Below, in pieces: positions 1 to 7,273 of a stretch of 9,043 nt of DNA. The notes under the pieces were generated by a model that had not been told where the DNA came from, ran no database searches, and worked only from the letters and a program-made list of their open reading frames with translations. Position 1 is the first letter of the stretch. Each line of letters opens with the position of its first letter. Position numbers and translations under genes: made by a program. The DNA comes from Bacteroidales bacterium (GTDB lineage Bacteria; Bacteroidota; Bacteroidia; Bacteroidales; UBA932), in assembly GCA_017651785.1 (NCBI GenBank), contig JAGCCD010000170.1:1-9043 (forward strand), written 5' to 3'.

Positions 1-173
1 CCGTTTACGGTCTGCGTACCGGAGCCCAGAAGCTTCTGGTACGGAGACTTCATTGCCGCCGTGGTGTCTTTTTTCTCCTCCGTTTTCTTGTCGCCCTCAG
101 GAGTGGCGAAAAGCGGAGGCACGGCGGCGCAAAGGGAGCAGCCAAGCAGGAATATGCAGAATAACTTTCTCAT
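1..173 (-). CDS. N-terminus of probable DUF5118/DUF5117 zinc-dependent metalloprotease (partial)
   Basis: This is the 5' end of a gene cut by the left window edge; 57 full codons are visible. The protein begins MRKLFCIFLLGCSLCAAVPP, a basic start followed by a hydrophobic stretch, so it should be exported. An LLGC stretch at residues 9-12 could be a lipobox but sits very early, so ordinary signal peptidase cleavage near residue 23 is also possible. A charged Lys/Glu/Asp/Thr linker follows, then SPYQKLLGSGTQTVNG at residues 43-58. That string resembles the start of the DUF5118 domain, which precedes DUF5117 and an HExxH metalloprotease domain in Bacteroidota proteins of about 800-950 residues. 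The catalytic part lies outside the window, so the enzymatic call rests on the N-terminal motif and on the operon context. The ATG shares one base with the stop of the upstream PKD-like gene (TAATG), which fixes the start and suggests translational coupling. An alternative is another exported operon protein with a similar N-terminus. Confidence 0.8.
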   Translation of the reverse strand, partial: MRKLFCIFLLGCSLCAAVPPLFATPEGDKKTEEKKDTTAAMKSPYQKLLGSGTQTVN

Positions 174-175
174 TA
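171..175 (-). other. TAATG stop/start overlap (translational coupling)
   Basis: The TAA stop of the PKD-like gene (175-173) shares one base with the ATG of the metalloprotease gene (173-171). The upstream bases read ATAAGATA, with no GGAGG-like sequence, so re-initiation by the terminating ribosome is the likeliest way this gene is started. Confidence 0.85.
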
Positions 176-1717
176 TCTTATGGTTGGAGCGATGGCGGTT
201 ATTTCTCCGAATCCGGAGAAGGAGCCGTAGTCGCCGTTAAAGGTGAACAGTCCCGTGGAAACGTTGTAGCCGCGCAGGTAGAATTTGCCCTCGCCGGTGG
301 AGTCGTTGTGGGTGACTATTATGAGCATATTGCGGTGGGTGGGCAGCACAAAGCCGTAATCTGCGGCACTGGTTTGCCCCGTGCCGTACCAGGCCTGGGT
401 GTACTGCTTTATCTGGGTGATGCGCTCGCCGGGATTCTCCGGCTTCCAGTTGAGTTTGCGCACCAGCGAGACGTTGCCGGAAATAACGGCGCAGTAGATG
501 TCCCGTCCGGTGGCGTAATACATAAGGTCTCCGTTGTCGCAGAATGCCGCAGAAACCAGATTGTCAAGATTCTCACCCTCAACGGAAACGCTGAAGGCAG
601 TTTCTTTGGTATTGCCGCTCACCACACCCACTATGTGATACGCCCCATCCCTGTCCTTTACCAGGAACGCGGGACGCATTCCGCGCAGGCATCCGCCCTG
701 GATGCATTTGGAGCCTTCCAGGGGGAAATCAAGCATGCCGTTGGTGTCGAGCTTTGAGAAACCGCCGCCCATAAGGGTCCAGGCGCGGGCGAAATAGATG
801 GCGTCGCCGTCGTTGTATACGCAGGTGAGGCCCTGGTCCAGTGCGGCATATCCTACGTTAGTGGGATAGAAGCGCACAGGATTGTCTATGGAATTGGGCA
901 TCTTTGCGTATACGTTATCTATATTGCAAAGGTGGGAATACGCGTCTGAGTCTATGAACATAAAGGAAGCGTATCCGCCGCTGTTGAACATTATGGAGGG
1001 GCCGAATTTCTCTATCGTGGTGCTGCTGAACAGCTGGGCGTCCTGCTCCTGTACCTCGAACGTGAGAGGATTGATGGCGAACACGTGATTGGTGCTGCCC
1101 GCAAGGATGCGGTGGTCGCTGTAGACGCCGGTACCGGTGTCTACCGTCTGAAGGATGCAGGTGAGCTTCTCCGGATACGGTTCGCCGTTGGCCAGGGCAT
1201 AAAGGCCGCGGGTTATGCGGGATGCGCCTTCGTAACCGTAGGTAATTGCCGGGCTGGCCGCTATGGCGAACTCGGAGCGCAGTCCGTCCGGCAGAGTGTA
1301 TCCAACCAGAAGGCCTTCTCCGAGCGAGGACCTTACTGTAAGGAAACAGCTGCCCATAGCCTCAAGGCCGGTTTCAGGATCGGTTACCCGTACGCTGAGC
1401 AGATAGGGAACGCTTGTGGGGGTGTTGGCGACGGTATATGTAAGGGTGCTCTCTTCTCCTATCACCACACGGTCTTTGGTGACATTGGCCCTTAGGTCTA
1501 TCTCCCAGAGATAGGTGAAGTCGTTGCCGCTCTTTTCTCCCATATATGCCTTCGCAGAAACGGTTATCTCTTCTCCGTACACCACATCAAGTGACGCCGG
1601 AACGCCGGTAACCACGATGTCCGGAATAATAAAGGTGGCTTCTGTGCTCAGATCCCTGTAACAAGAGGAAAGAACAAGGCCGAGGAGCGCCGGGAGCAGA
1701 TATCTTGTCATTTTCAT
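173..1717 (-). CDS. PKD-like family lipoprotein of a SusCD operon
   Basis: The protein is 514 residues long. Its N-terminus MKMTRYLLPALLGLVLSSC has a basic start, a hydrophobic core and a lipobox (LSSC, lipidated Cys19), so it is an exported lipoprotein, probably surface-exposed. Residues about 30-130 look like a PKD-type beta-sandwich, with a YLWEI strand near the middle and LLSVRVTDPETG at its end. The GEGLLVGYT stretch that follows is typical of the PKD-like family found beside SusC/SusD pairs. The remaining 370 or so residues are rich in aromatic/Gly/Asp beta-type segments without a catalytic motif I recognise; a propeller-like binding domain is possible. The mature part has eight further cysteines, rather many for an exported protein of an anaerobe. 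It starts 3 nt after the DUF4843 stop and ends overlapping the metalloprotease start. The likely role is substrate binding or scaffolding at the cell surface; this is inference, as the family's function is not established to my knowledge. Confidence 0.85.
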   Translation of the reverse strand: MKMTRYLLPALLGLVLSSCYRDLSTEATFIIPDIVVTGVPASLDVVYGEEITVSAKAYMGEKSGNDFTYLWEIDLRANVTKDRVVIGEESTLTYTVANTPTSVPYLLSVRVTDPETGLEAMGSCFLTVRSSLGEGLLVGYTLPDGLRSEFAIAASPAITYGYEGASRITRGLYALANGEPYPEKLTCILQTVDTGTGVYSDHRILAGSTNHVFAINPLTFEVQEQDAQLFSSTTIEKFGPSIMFNSGGYASFMFIDSDAYSHLCNIDNVYAKMPNSIDNPVRFYPTNVGYAALDQGLTCVYNDGDAIYFARAWTLMGGGFSKLDTNGMLDFPLEGSKCIQGGCLRGMRPAFLVKDRDGAYHIVGVVSGNTKETAFSVSVEGENLDNLVSAAFCDNGDLMYYATGRDIYCAVISGNVSLVRKLNWKPENPGERITQIKQYTQAWYGTGQTSAADYGFVLPTHRNMLIIVTHNDSTGEGKFYLRGYNVSTGLFTFNGDYGSFSGFGEITAIAPTIR

Positions 1718-1720
1718 ATC

Positions 1721-2518
1721 TTACAGGTTGTTGAGGGTTTCCAGGATAGTGGGCGGAGTTTCGCCTTCCTTAAGGCCCTCGCCGCCGCCTACGGGCTTGA
1801 GGTAGCTGGAATAGACCTCATAGTCGCTGCTGTGGCGGTAAGGGTTTCCGGGATTGGCAAGGTCGTGCTTGCGCACTATTTCCGTAAGCTCGTGGTTGGT
1901 GGCGAACCACCAGGTGGGGAGCTTGTAAATAAGGTTGTCTTCTTCTGCATAGGTGCGGCTGCAACAGTAGCGTTCCATATCGTCGCCATAGAGTTCCACC
2001 AGCAGCTTGTGGTAGTCGCGGCTGTACGATTTGCTTATGTACAGATGCCAGTAGCGCCATACGTGCTCCTGCGGGCGTTCATAAGAATCTGTCCAGGTAA
2101 TGTTGGCGGTAAGGTAGGGCTTATAGCCTTCTTTGATGTATTCGTTGGGGCGTATGGTGACCTTGATGGACCGGGAACTAACGCCGTCCTGGAGCTTTTT
2201 AACCTTCAGGACAAGAGAGGCGTAGAGCGCCCCGGCGGGGACCTCACAGCTCTCTACGGTGAAATCTACGCCCTGCTTTGCAGAAACTTCTTCTATGTCT
2301 ATGGCGATTGGGCGGGCCTGCTCCGACGCGGGACCTATGAGATCCATTGCCACGGTGAGAGTGCGTTCCGGCTCGGTCATTCCGCGGAGCGAGAAATTAT
2401 TGGTTACCTGCCTGAAGGCCACAGCGCTGTCTTCCAGCCTGAAAACCGGAATCTCGGACTTGGCGCAGCCTGCCAGCAGAAAGGCGGCGGTGCAGGATAT
2501 GATTACTGTTCTTTTCAT
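1721..2518 (-). CDS. DUF4843 domain-containing lipoprotein
   Basis: The protein is 265 residues long and starts MKRTVIISCTAAFLLAGC, a lipoprotein signal with lipobox LAGC and lipidated Cys18. The segment around residues 25-50 (FRLEDSAVAFRQVTNNFSLRG) followed by an extended-strand region of about 100 residues is the pattern I associate with DUF4843, a family encoded beside SusC/SusD genes in Bacteroidota. The segment RTLTVAMDLIGPASEQARPI and the downstream text on substrates such as SVEAKQGVDF-like strands suggest a Calx-beta or Ig-like fold in the N-terminal half. The C-terminal half has an aromatic run (EHVWRYWHLYISKSYSRDYH) that could form a binding surface. No catalytic motif is visible. 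The start overlaps the SusD stop by 4 nt (ATGA), supporting the chosen ATG and coupling to SusD. It is probably an accessory surface lipoprotein of the uptake complex; the molecular function is unknown. Confidence 0.86.
   Translation of the reverse strand: MKRTVIISCTAAFLLAGCAKSEIPVFRLEDSAVAFRQVTNNFSLRGMTEPERTLTVAMDLIGPASEQARPIAIDIEEVSAKQGVDFTVESCEVPAGALYASLVLKVKKLQDGVSSRSIKVTIRPNEYIKEGYKPYLTANITWTDSYERPQEHVWRYWHLYISKSYSRDYHKLLVELYGDDMERYCCSRTYAEEDNLIYKLPTWWFATNHELTEIVRKHDLANPGNPYRHSSDYEVYSSYLKPVGGGEGLKEGETPPTILETLNNL
2515..2518 (-). other. ATGA start/stop overlap between susD-like and DUF4843 genes
   Basis: The ATG of the DUF4843 gene (2518-2516) and the TGA of the SusD gene (2517-2515) form a 4-nt ATGA overlap. 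This is the classic arrangement for termination-reinitiation and indicates matched stoichiometry of the two lipoproteins. Confidence 0.9.
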
Positions 2519-4059
2519 AACTCTTGAATGTGGCCGTATGAGGTTTCTTCTACGGGATATGGGTAAGTGAGGACATTGAAACTCTTGTATAACAGCTCAT
2601 CAGCACCTTCACCGCCGCTTACTCCTCCTGTGAATATATCCTTATCTACACGTTTATGGAAATTGAAAACCCTGCCTTCGCAAATGAATTCCTTTATATA
2701 CTCCTTCCAGAGGAAGTAGAGAGGATTATTCCCGGTGAGATCAACGTTATTGTCCGGCCTGAGTTTCTCTTCAATGCCCCTGTGTGCGTTGACCATATTT
2801 ATATAGCTTGTGGCAGACTCAAGGTCATTATCCCTTATGGCGGCTTCCGCACATATGAAGCACAGTTCCGAAATGCGTATCATAGGCTGGCGGTTCCTGT
2901 AGACGGAGGAGCCGCTGGAATAGTACTTATAGATTCTGTAACCCTGCGCACTGTAGGTGAGCATAAGAGCCGGGCCCCTGATATCTCCTACGGGAGTAAC
3001 CCATCCGTCGTCCGTGAAGATATACGGTATTTGATACAGTTCACTTACAACGGCTTGCGAAAGCACAAGGAAGTTGCCGTGCGCGTTGTCCGCTCCAAAG
3101 AAGTAAGCTTTGAGGCTGTCAAAATAATCCGGAATCTCAAGGGTGAAAAGATGCTCGCAGGAGAAAGTCCAGTCGCGGCTTTCGTAATCTGAATCTATCG
3201 TATTGATAAGCTCGACGGGATCCACCCAGCGCACGACTTCCTTTTCCAGCACTTCGTCCAGAATCTCCTTTGAGAGTTGTGCCGCAGCCGCATACTCTTC
3301 CTGCTGCAGCAGGACGCGTGCCTTGAGGGCGCGGACGGCATACCAGTTAAGGTGGAAAGTGCGCCTGTCCCAGAATCCGTCTGCGTTTATGGATTCATCG
3401 AACTCCTGGGACACATTGCCGCGTATGGGGTCCGAAGACAGGAGCTCTATGGCCTCGTCTATGTCTGCCATTAGCAAGGCAGCCGTTTCCGAATAACTGC
3501 GCTGCACCGCGGGCTCTTTTTCATAGACGGTGACATAAGGTATGGTGAGCTTGGATGCGTTCTCCCCTCCCCAGGAAGGCAGGCCGAACATGCACATAAG
3601 GTCAAAATGAAGATAGGCCCTGATGGCAAGCAGTTCTCCCTTTATGAGGCTGTATTCCGTCTGGTCGCTCACCACATCCCTGCGGTTCTCCAGCTCAAGA
3701 AGGATCTTGTTCACGTTGGCGATTACGTTATAGCCTCCGGACCACATGCTTTCTATGTATGGAGTAGTATGGACCGTAGTATAGCGGTTGTTCTGCAAAT
3801 CGTTGTAAATATTGCCGTTCTGCTTGGCAAGCGGCGCCGCCGTGAGTTCGTTTACGAACCAGGTATAGTTCATCCCGTAACAGGACGAGGAACCCATAAG
3901 CAAGTACACGCCGCTAAGGGCCTCGTGGAATCCGGCACGGCTGGTGAACAGCTTCTCGCCCGAGATCTGGGAGGACGAAGTGGCCTCCAGCCACTTCTGG
4001 CAGCCGGTAAGGCTTACAGCAAGCATAAATGCGGTCGCGATTGTAAGGATCTTTTTCAT
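2515..4059 (-). CDS. RagB/SusD family nutrient uptake outer membrane lipoprotein
   Basis: SusD-type proteins are surface lipoproteins that cap the SusC barrel and capture the ligand. This protein has 514 residues, a usual length. Its signal is lipoprotein type: MKKILTIATAFMLAVSLTGC, lipobox LTGC, lipidated Cys20. The N-terminal family pattern follows (EKLFTSRAGFHEALSGVYLL, residues about 35-54). Near the C-terminus are the TPR-like helix with PMIRISELCFICAEAA (about 392-407), the pair INMVNAHRG, the WKEYIKEFICEGRVFNFHKR block (about 451-470, matching the family's E-x-EG-R-x-x-x-x-x-R pattern), and the end motif YPYPVEE (499-505), the usual 'YPIP..E' of the family. Five nt separate it from the SusC stop. 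The ligand cannot be read from the sequence; SusD/RagB members bind glycans or peptides, and the downstream protease makes peptide or glycoprotein material more likely. The family call is close to certain. Confidence 0.97.
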   Translation of the reverse strand: MKKILTIATAFMLAVSLTGCQKWLEATSSSQISGEKLFTSRAGFHEALSGVYLLMGSSSCYGMNYTWFVNELTAAPLAKQNGNIYNDLQNNRYTTVHTTPYIESMWSGGYNVIANVNKILLELENRRDVVSDQTEYSLIKGELLAIRAYLHFDLMCMFGLPSWGGENASKLTIPYVTVYEKEPAVQRSYSETAALLMADIDEAIELLSSDPIRGNVSQEFDESINADGFWDRRTFHLNWYAVRALKARVLLQQEEYAAAAQLSKEILDEVLEKEVVRWVDPVELINTIDSDYESRDWTFSCEHLFTLEIPDYFDSLKAYFFGADNAHGNFLVLSQAVVSELYQIPYIFTDDGWVTPVGDIRGPALMLTYSAQGYRIYKYYSSGSSVYRNRQPMIRISELCFICAEAAIRDNDLESATSYINMVNAHRGIEEKLRPDNNVDLTGNNPLYFLWKEYIKEFICEGRVFNFHKRVDKDIFTGGVSGGEGADELLYKSFNVLTYPYPVEETSYGHIQEL

Positions 4060-4064
4060 GGCTC

Positions 4065-7000
4065 TTAGAATGTGGCGGTTACTGCTAACGAGAACGAACG
4101 GGCATAGGGGTAGGATGTTCCGCGCTCTATCTCTATGGAAGAGAAGGTGTACAGGTCGTTGGCGTAGAGCGTTGTGCGAAGGCGCTGAAGGCCAAGGCTT
4201 CTCACCAGTTTGACGGGGAACTCGTAATAAAGCGATATGGAAGAGAGGTTGAGGACGTTGTTCTTCTGGACAAACCGTGACGTCGGCCTGGTATAGGGGA
4301 TTGAAGACCCTTCATAGTACACAGCGCCGCCGCCGTCGCGATAAGGCGCCACCTGTCCCGGCTCATACCAGCGGCCGGTGAAGATGCGGCGGTCTACATT
4401 GTTCTCTATGAAGGTGTTTTCCACTTTGTCTACAAGCGTGCTGTTGTAAAGGTATCCACCGCCGTAGAACGTGGCCACGAAATTGAAACCGAAGCCCTTG
4501 ATCTCTCCGTTCACGCCGAAGTTGCCGTTGAACAGGGGGTCTGACGAGCCGCTGAAACGCAGGTCAGTAGCAGACCAGGTGTCGGTGATGGAGCCGTCCT
4601 GCTTGATGAATATCTCGTGTCCGGTTACAGGGTCTATTCCCAGGGAAGGGACAGTCCATACGGCGTGCAGGGGAACTCCGTCGAAGTACTGGATTACGGG
4701 CGCCGTCTGGTTGGTTTCGGAGGCTACGGCCTGTTGCTGCTTGTTGAAGGCGTCCATCTCGTCCGAAATCCGCAGGATGCGGTTGTCGTTGGTGGCGATT
4801 TTACCGAATACGCTCAGGTAAGACGCTCCTCTCTGATACAGCATATAGCTGAGCTGGAGCTCCACGCCTTTGTTGCGCACCAGGCCCAGGTTGTCGGATA
4901 CGTAACTGAAGCCCGTGGAGGGCAGGATGGAACGGGAGAACATCAGGTTCCTGGTGTCGGCTATGTAGGCGTCAAGCACCATATTTATGCGGCGGGTCCT
5001 GAAGTCTATGCCCACGTTGTAGTCCATCTTTTCCTCCCATCCCAGAGTGGGGTTCTCCATATTGGTGAGGTAGGCGCCGGAGAAGCCGTTGTAGTAGCCG
5101 CTGCTGAAATAGCGGTAAACGGGGAGGGAGGTATTGCTTGTAAAGTTCTGGTTTCCGGACGAGCCCACGGAAGCGCGGAGCTTGAGCTGCTTTATCCAGT
5201 ATACGGAATCTTTGATGAAACGCTCGTTGTGAATGTTCCAGGCAAGGCCGGCGCTCCAGAACAGGCCCCAGCGGTTATTTGTGCCAAAAACGGAGGATGC
5301 GCTGCCTTTCAGGGTGGCGTCTGCCATATAGCGGTTGTCGTACGAATAACCGGTGGTGAGCAGGGCGCCCAGGTTGCGGTTAAGGCCGTCGCCTCCTGTG
5401 GGAATGGCTCCCTGAGCATACTGGCGCGCAAACGTAATCGAGTGCATATTGCTGTTGGGGAAACCCTCCGTGTAGTGGGTGATTTCCTCGTAATTGGTCT
5501 CTGATATGTTGTACTGGGCCGTGGCAAAGATATCGTGCACCCCGGCGATCTTCTGGTTGAACTGTGCGGACAGGTCTGCGGAGAAGGTGAGGTACGAGCC
5601 GTTGGATACGTTATAGCTGCCCCTTCGGAGGATAAGGTCGTCCGATCCGGTATCTTTCACGAAATCGGTATGTTCCGCAGGACGGAAGTCCTCTGACTTG
5701 GTGCGCTGGCTGTTCACGCCGGCGCGGCCCACCAGGCGGAGGCTCTTGAACATCTGGTACTCCACATACAGATTGTCCGTGAAGTCCATATATTCGTTGG
5801 CATATCGCGTGCCTATGATGGCATTGTACATAGGATTGGTAACGATGGCGCCGTAACCGAACGGTATGCCGTTGCTGCCTGTGAAACTGTTGGAGAACAG
5901 AACTTTCTTGAGGTTACCGTCCTCGTCGTAAGGGGTGTAATACGGATTGAGCCTTGCGTATTCGCTGAAGTTGCCGTACGGGGAGTTCTCGTTGTTCATG
6001 AAGGCTATGCTCATAATATTGCGGAACGTCCACTTGTTCAGGCGGTAAGACAGGTTTACGTCTCCGGATACTGTGCGCCGGAAAGAGCCCTTCATAGCGC
6101 CGTTGGTCTGGTTGTAGGCGAACGTGGCCATTGCCTTTATGTCTTTGCCTCCAAGCTCTACGGCAAGGGAATGTTTCTGGCTTATCCCAGTGCGCAGAGG
6201 CTTGGAAAGCCAGTAGGTGTCTTCGCCCTCAAGGGCCCTCTTGAGCCGCTGGTTATACAGCTCCAGGGCAGAAGGTATCTCCTTGCTGTCGTGGCAGTTC
6301 TTCATATAAAAGTCATAACGCCGCTCAACCTCCAGTTTTTCCAGCGAGTTGCACAGGTTGTAGCTGGAAAGGTCCGGCATCTCCACCGCCACGCTGCCGT
6401 TGTAGGTTACCTGTGAACGGTTTCCCGTGAGGGCCTTGGTTTCTATGACTATTACGCCGTTGGCGCCCTTGGAGCCGTATATCGCCTTGGCCGATGCGTC
6501 CTTGAGGATGGTGATGCTCTGGACGCGGTTCATATCCATGTCCGTAATCTTCTGGAGCGATGTCTCAAAGCCGTCAAGTATGAATAGAGGGGTGTTTCCG
6601 GAGTTGAGGTAGTCGCTCTTGAGGTCCTGGGTGGTGGCTACGGAAAGGGTTGAAGCGCCGCGGATCTGTATGTTTGCCATTGCGTTGGGGTCTGAGCCCG
6701 CCGCAAGGTTGTCAAGCACCAGCATGGAAGGGTCTATGTTCTTGAGGGAAGCGATGACGTTGGTGTTGGACATACTCTTTAGCTGGTCGGACGTTACGGC
6801 CTGCACGGAGCCGGTGAAGCTGTCTTTGCGGCGGGTGAAGATGCCGGTCACCACGGTTTCTTCCAGGGTTTCAGCATCAAGCTCCAGGTAAATCTGGGCT
6901 TCTCCCTTGAGGTCTGACACGCGGATATCCTGGCTCTTGTATCCCATTATTTCAACCGTGAGAACGGCGTCGGACGGGACGGACGGTATTACGAATTTAC

Positions 7001-7202
7001 CGTCTGCGTCTGTGGAAACGCCTATCTTGAGCTTTCTGTTAACTATTACCACGCCCGGGAAGGGATCTCCAAGCTCGTCGTATACGGTACCGCGCACCTG
7101 GCGCGCGTTCTGTGCGTGGACGGGCGGAGAAAAGAGCGCAACAATAAGGAATGCGGCCAACAAAAAAGACCGCCGCCTCAGTATGTGTTGGACAATTGAC
7201 AT
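4065..7202 (-). CDS. SusC/RagA family TonB-linked outer membrane porin
   Basis: This is the barrel of the uptake pair: it moves ligand across the outer membrane using TonB-ExbBD energy. It has 1045 residues, normal for the family. Visible in order are a signal peptide with a basic MSIVQHILRRR start and probable cleavage after the Ala of PPVHA (residue 30); a carboxypeptidase-regulatory-like domain at about 36-110 (VRGTVYDELGDPFPGVVI, then GVSTDADGKFVI); a TonB box near 114-120 (EETVVTG); a plug domain at about 121-258 with IQIRGAS at 178-184 and LKDASAKAIYGSKGANGVI at 233-251; and then a long barrel of alternating aromatic beta strands ending in Phe (AVTATF), the usual outer-membrane insertion signal. 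There is no STN domain before the regulatory-like domain, so direct signalling to an anti-sigma factor is not expected. It is the first gene of the operon, with a Bacteroidota -7 box about 37 nt upstream. The ATG is the only early in-frame start that keeps the whole signal peptide. Confidence 0.98.
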   Translation of the reverse strand: MSIVQHILRRRSFLLAAFLIVALFSPPVHAQNARQVRGTVYDELGDPFPGVVIVNRKLKIGVSTDADGKFVIPSVPSDAVLTVEIMGYKSQDIRVSDLKGEAQIYLELDAETLEETVVTGIFTRRKDSFTGSVQAVTSDQLKSMSNTNVIASLKNIDPSMLVLDNLAAGSDPNAMANIQIRGASTLSVATTQDLKSDYLNSGNTPLFILDGFETSLQKITDMDMNRVQSITILKDASAKAIYGSKGANGVIVIETKALTGNRSQVTYNGSVAVEMPDLSSYNLCNSLEKLEVERRYDFYMKNCHDSKEIPSALELYNQRLKRALEGEDTYWLSKPLRTGISQKHSLAVELGGKDIKAMATFAYNQTNGAMKGSFRRTVSGDVNLSYRLNKWTFRNIMSIAFMNNENSPYGNFSEYARLNPYYTPYDEDGNLKKVLFSNSFTGSNGIPFGYGAIVTNPMYNAIIGTRYANEYMDFTDNLYVEYQMFKSLRLVGRAGVNSQRTKSEDFRPAEHTDFVKDTGSDDLILRRGSYNVSNGSYLTFSADLSAQFNQKIAGVHDIFATAQYNISETNYEEITHYTEGFPNSNMHSITFARQYAQGAIPTGGDGLNRNLGALLTTGYSYDNRYMADATLKGSASSVFGTNNRWGLFWSAGLAWNIHNERFIKDSVYWIKQLKLRASVGSSGNQNFTSNTSLPVYRYFSSGYYNGFSGAYLTNMENPTLGWEEKMDYNVGIDFRTRRINMVLDAYIADTRNLMFSRSILPSTGFSYVSDNLGLVRNKGVELQLSYMLYQRGASYLSVFGKIATNDNRILRISDEMDAFNKQQQAVASETNQTAPVIQYFDGVPLHAVWTVPSLGIDPVTGHEIFIKQDGSITDTWSATDLRFSGSSDPLFNGNFGVNGEIKGFGFNFVATFYGGGYLYNSTLVDKVENTFIENNVDRRIFTGRWYEPGQVAPYRDGGGAVYYEGSSIPYTRPTSRFVQKNNVLNLSSISLYYEFPVKLVRSLGLQRLRTTLYANDLYTFSSIEIERGTSYPYARSFSLAVTATF

Positions 7203-7238
7203 ATCAGGCCGAAATTACACTACTAAACCACTATTCGC

Positions 7239-7246
7239 CAAAGATA
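7239..7246 (-). promoter_or_regulatory. -7 promoter box for the SusC operon
   Basis: On the minus strand these 8 nt read TATCTTTG, a full match to the Bacteroidota -7 consensus TAnnTTTG. Transcription would start a few nt downstream, near 7232-7235, giving a leader of about 30 nt before the SusC ATG at 7202. I see no clear TTTG or TTG -33 element at the expected 19-23 nt spacing, so the promoter may be weak or activator-dependent. The leader has no strong Shine-Dalgarno sequence. Confidence 0.6.
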
Positions 7247-7258
7247 AAGATTATTTCT

Positions 7259-7266
7259 TATATTTG
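7259..7266 (+). promoter_or_regulatory. -7 promoter box for the ThrA-type gene
   Basis: The plus strand reads TATATTTG here, a full match to TAnnTTTG. The box ends 7 nt before the ATG at 7274, so a start site at the usual distance would fall at about 7270-7273 and leave almost no 5' leader. No clear -33 TTTG lies upstream; the expected -33 region overlaps the opposing -7 box at 7239-7246. A more distal promoter cannot be excluded. Confidence 0.5.
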
Positions 7267-7273
7267 TACACTT

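Larger units (their letters stand above)
7203..7273. promoter_or_regulatory. 71-nt AT-rich divergent promoter region
   Basis: This is the only intergenic space of any length in the window, between the divergent SusC and ThrA starts. It is clearly AT-richer than either gene. It holds one -7 type box on each strand (listed separately) and no open reading frame, leader peptide, riboswitch-like structure or terminator that I can see. A tandem AAAGATAAAGAT lies at 7240-7251. No convincing palindromic operator is present. Confidence 0.8.

Noticed and set aside
53..757. A 234-residue plus-strand open frame at the left edge
   Set aside because: It is antisense to both the metalloprotease start and the PKD-like gene, with no signal peptide, domain or ribosome-binding site.
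1832..2527. A 231-residue plus-strand open frame opposite the DUF4843 gene
   Set aside because: The minus-strand gene has a lipobox, family motifs and a coupled start; the opposing frame has nothing to support it.
4617..5504. A 295-residue plus-strand open frame within the SusC gene
   Set aside because: It is antisense to a clear SusC barrel with all family motifs; its composition is typical of a complementary-strand shadow.
4065..7202. SusC as a signal-transducing TonB receptor controlling an ECF sigma factor
   Set aside because: There is no STN domain between the signal peptide and the carboxypeptidase-regulatory-like domain, and no sigma/anti-sigma genes are in the window.
2515..7202. 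Assigning the SusCD pair as the RagAB peptide transporter
   Set aside because: Family membership is shared by glycan and peptide importers, and no sequence feature I can read separates them here; only the downstream protease hints at peptides.
7241..7259. Imperfect inverted repeat AAGATAAAG...TTATTTCTT in the intergenic region
   Set aside because: Only the outer bases pair; the centre mismatches at several positions, and AT-rich DNA gives such matches easily. It is neither a credible terminator nor a clear operator.
7203..7273. Threonine attenuator or riboswitch leader before thrA
   Set aside because: The gap is 71 nt and shared with the opposite promoter. There is no leader peptide with Thr/Ile codons, no stable hairpin and no T-run.
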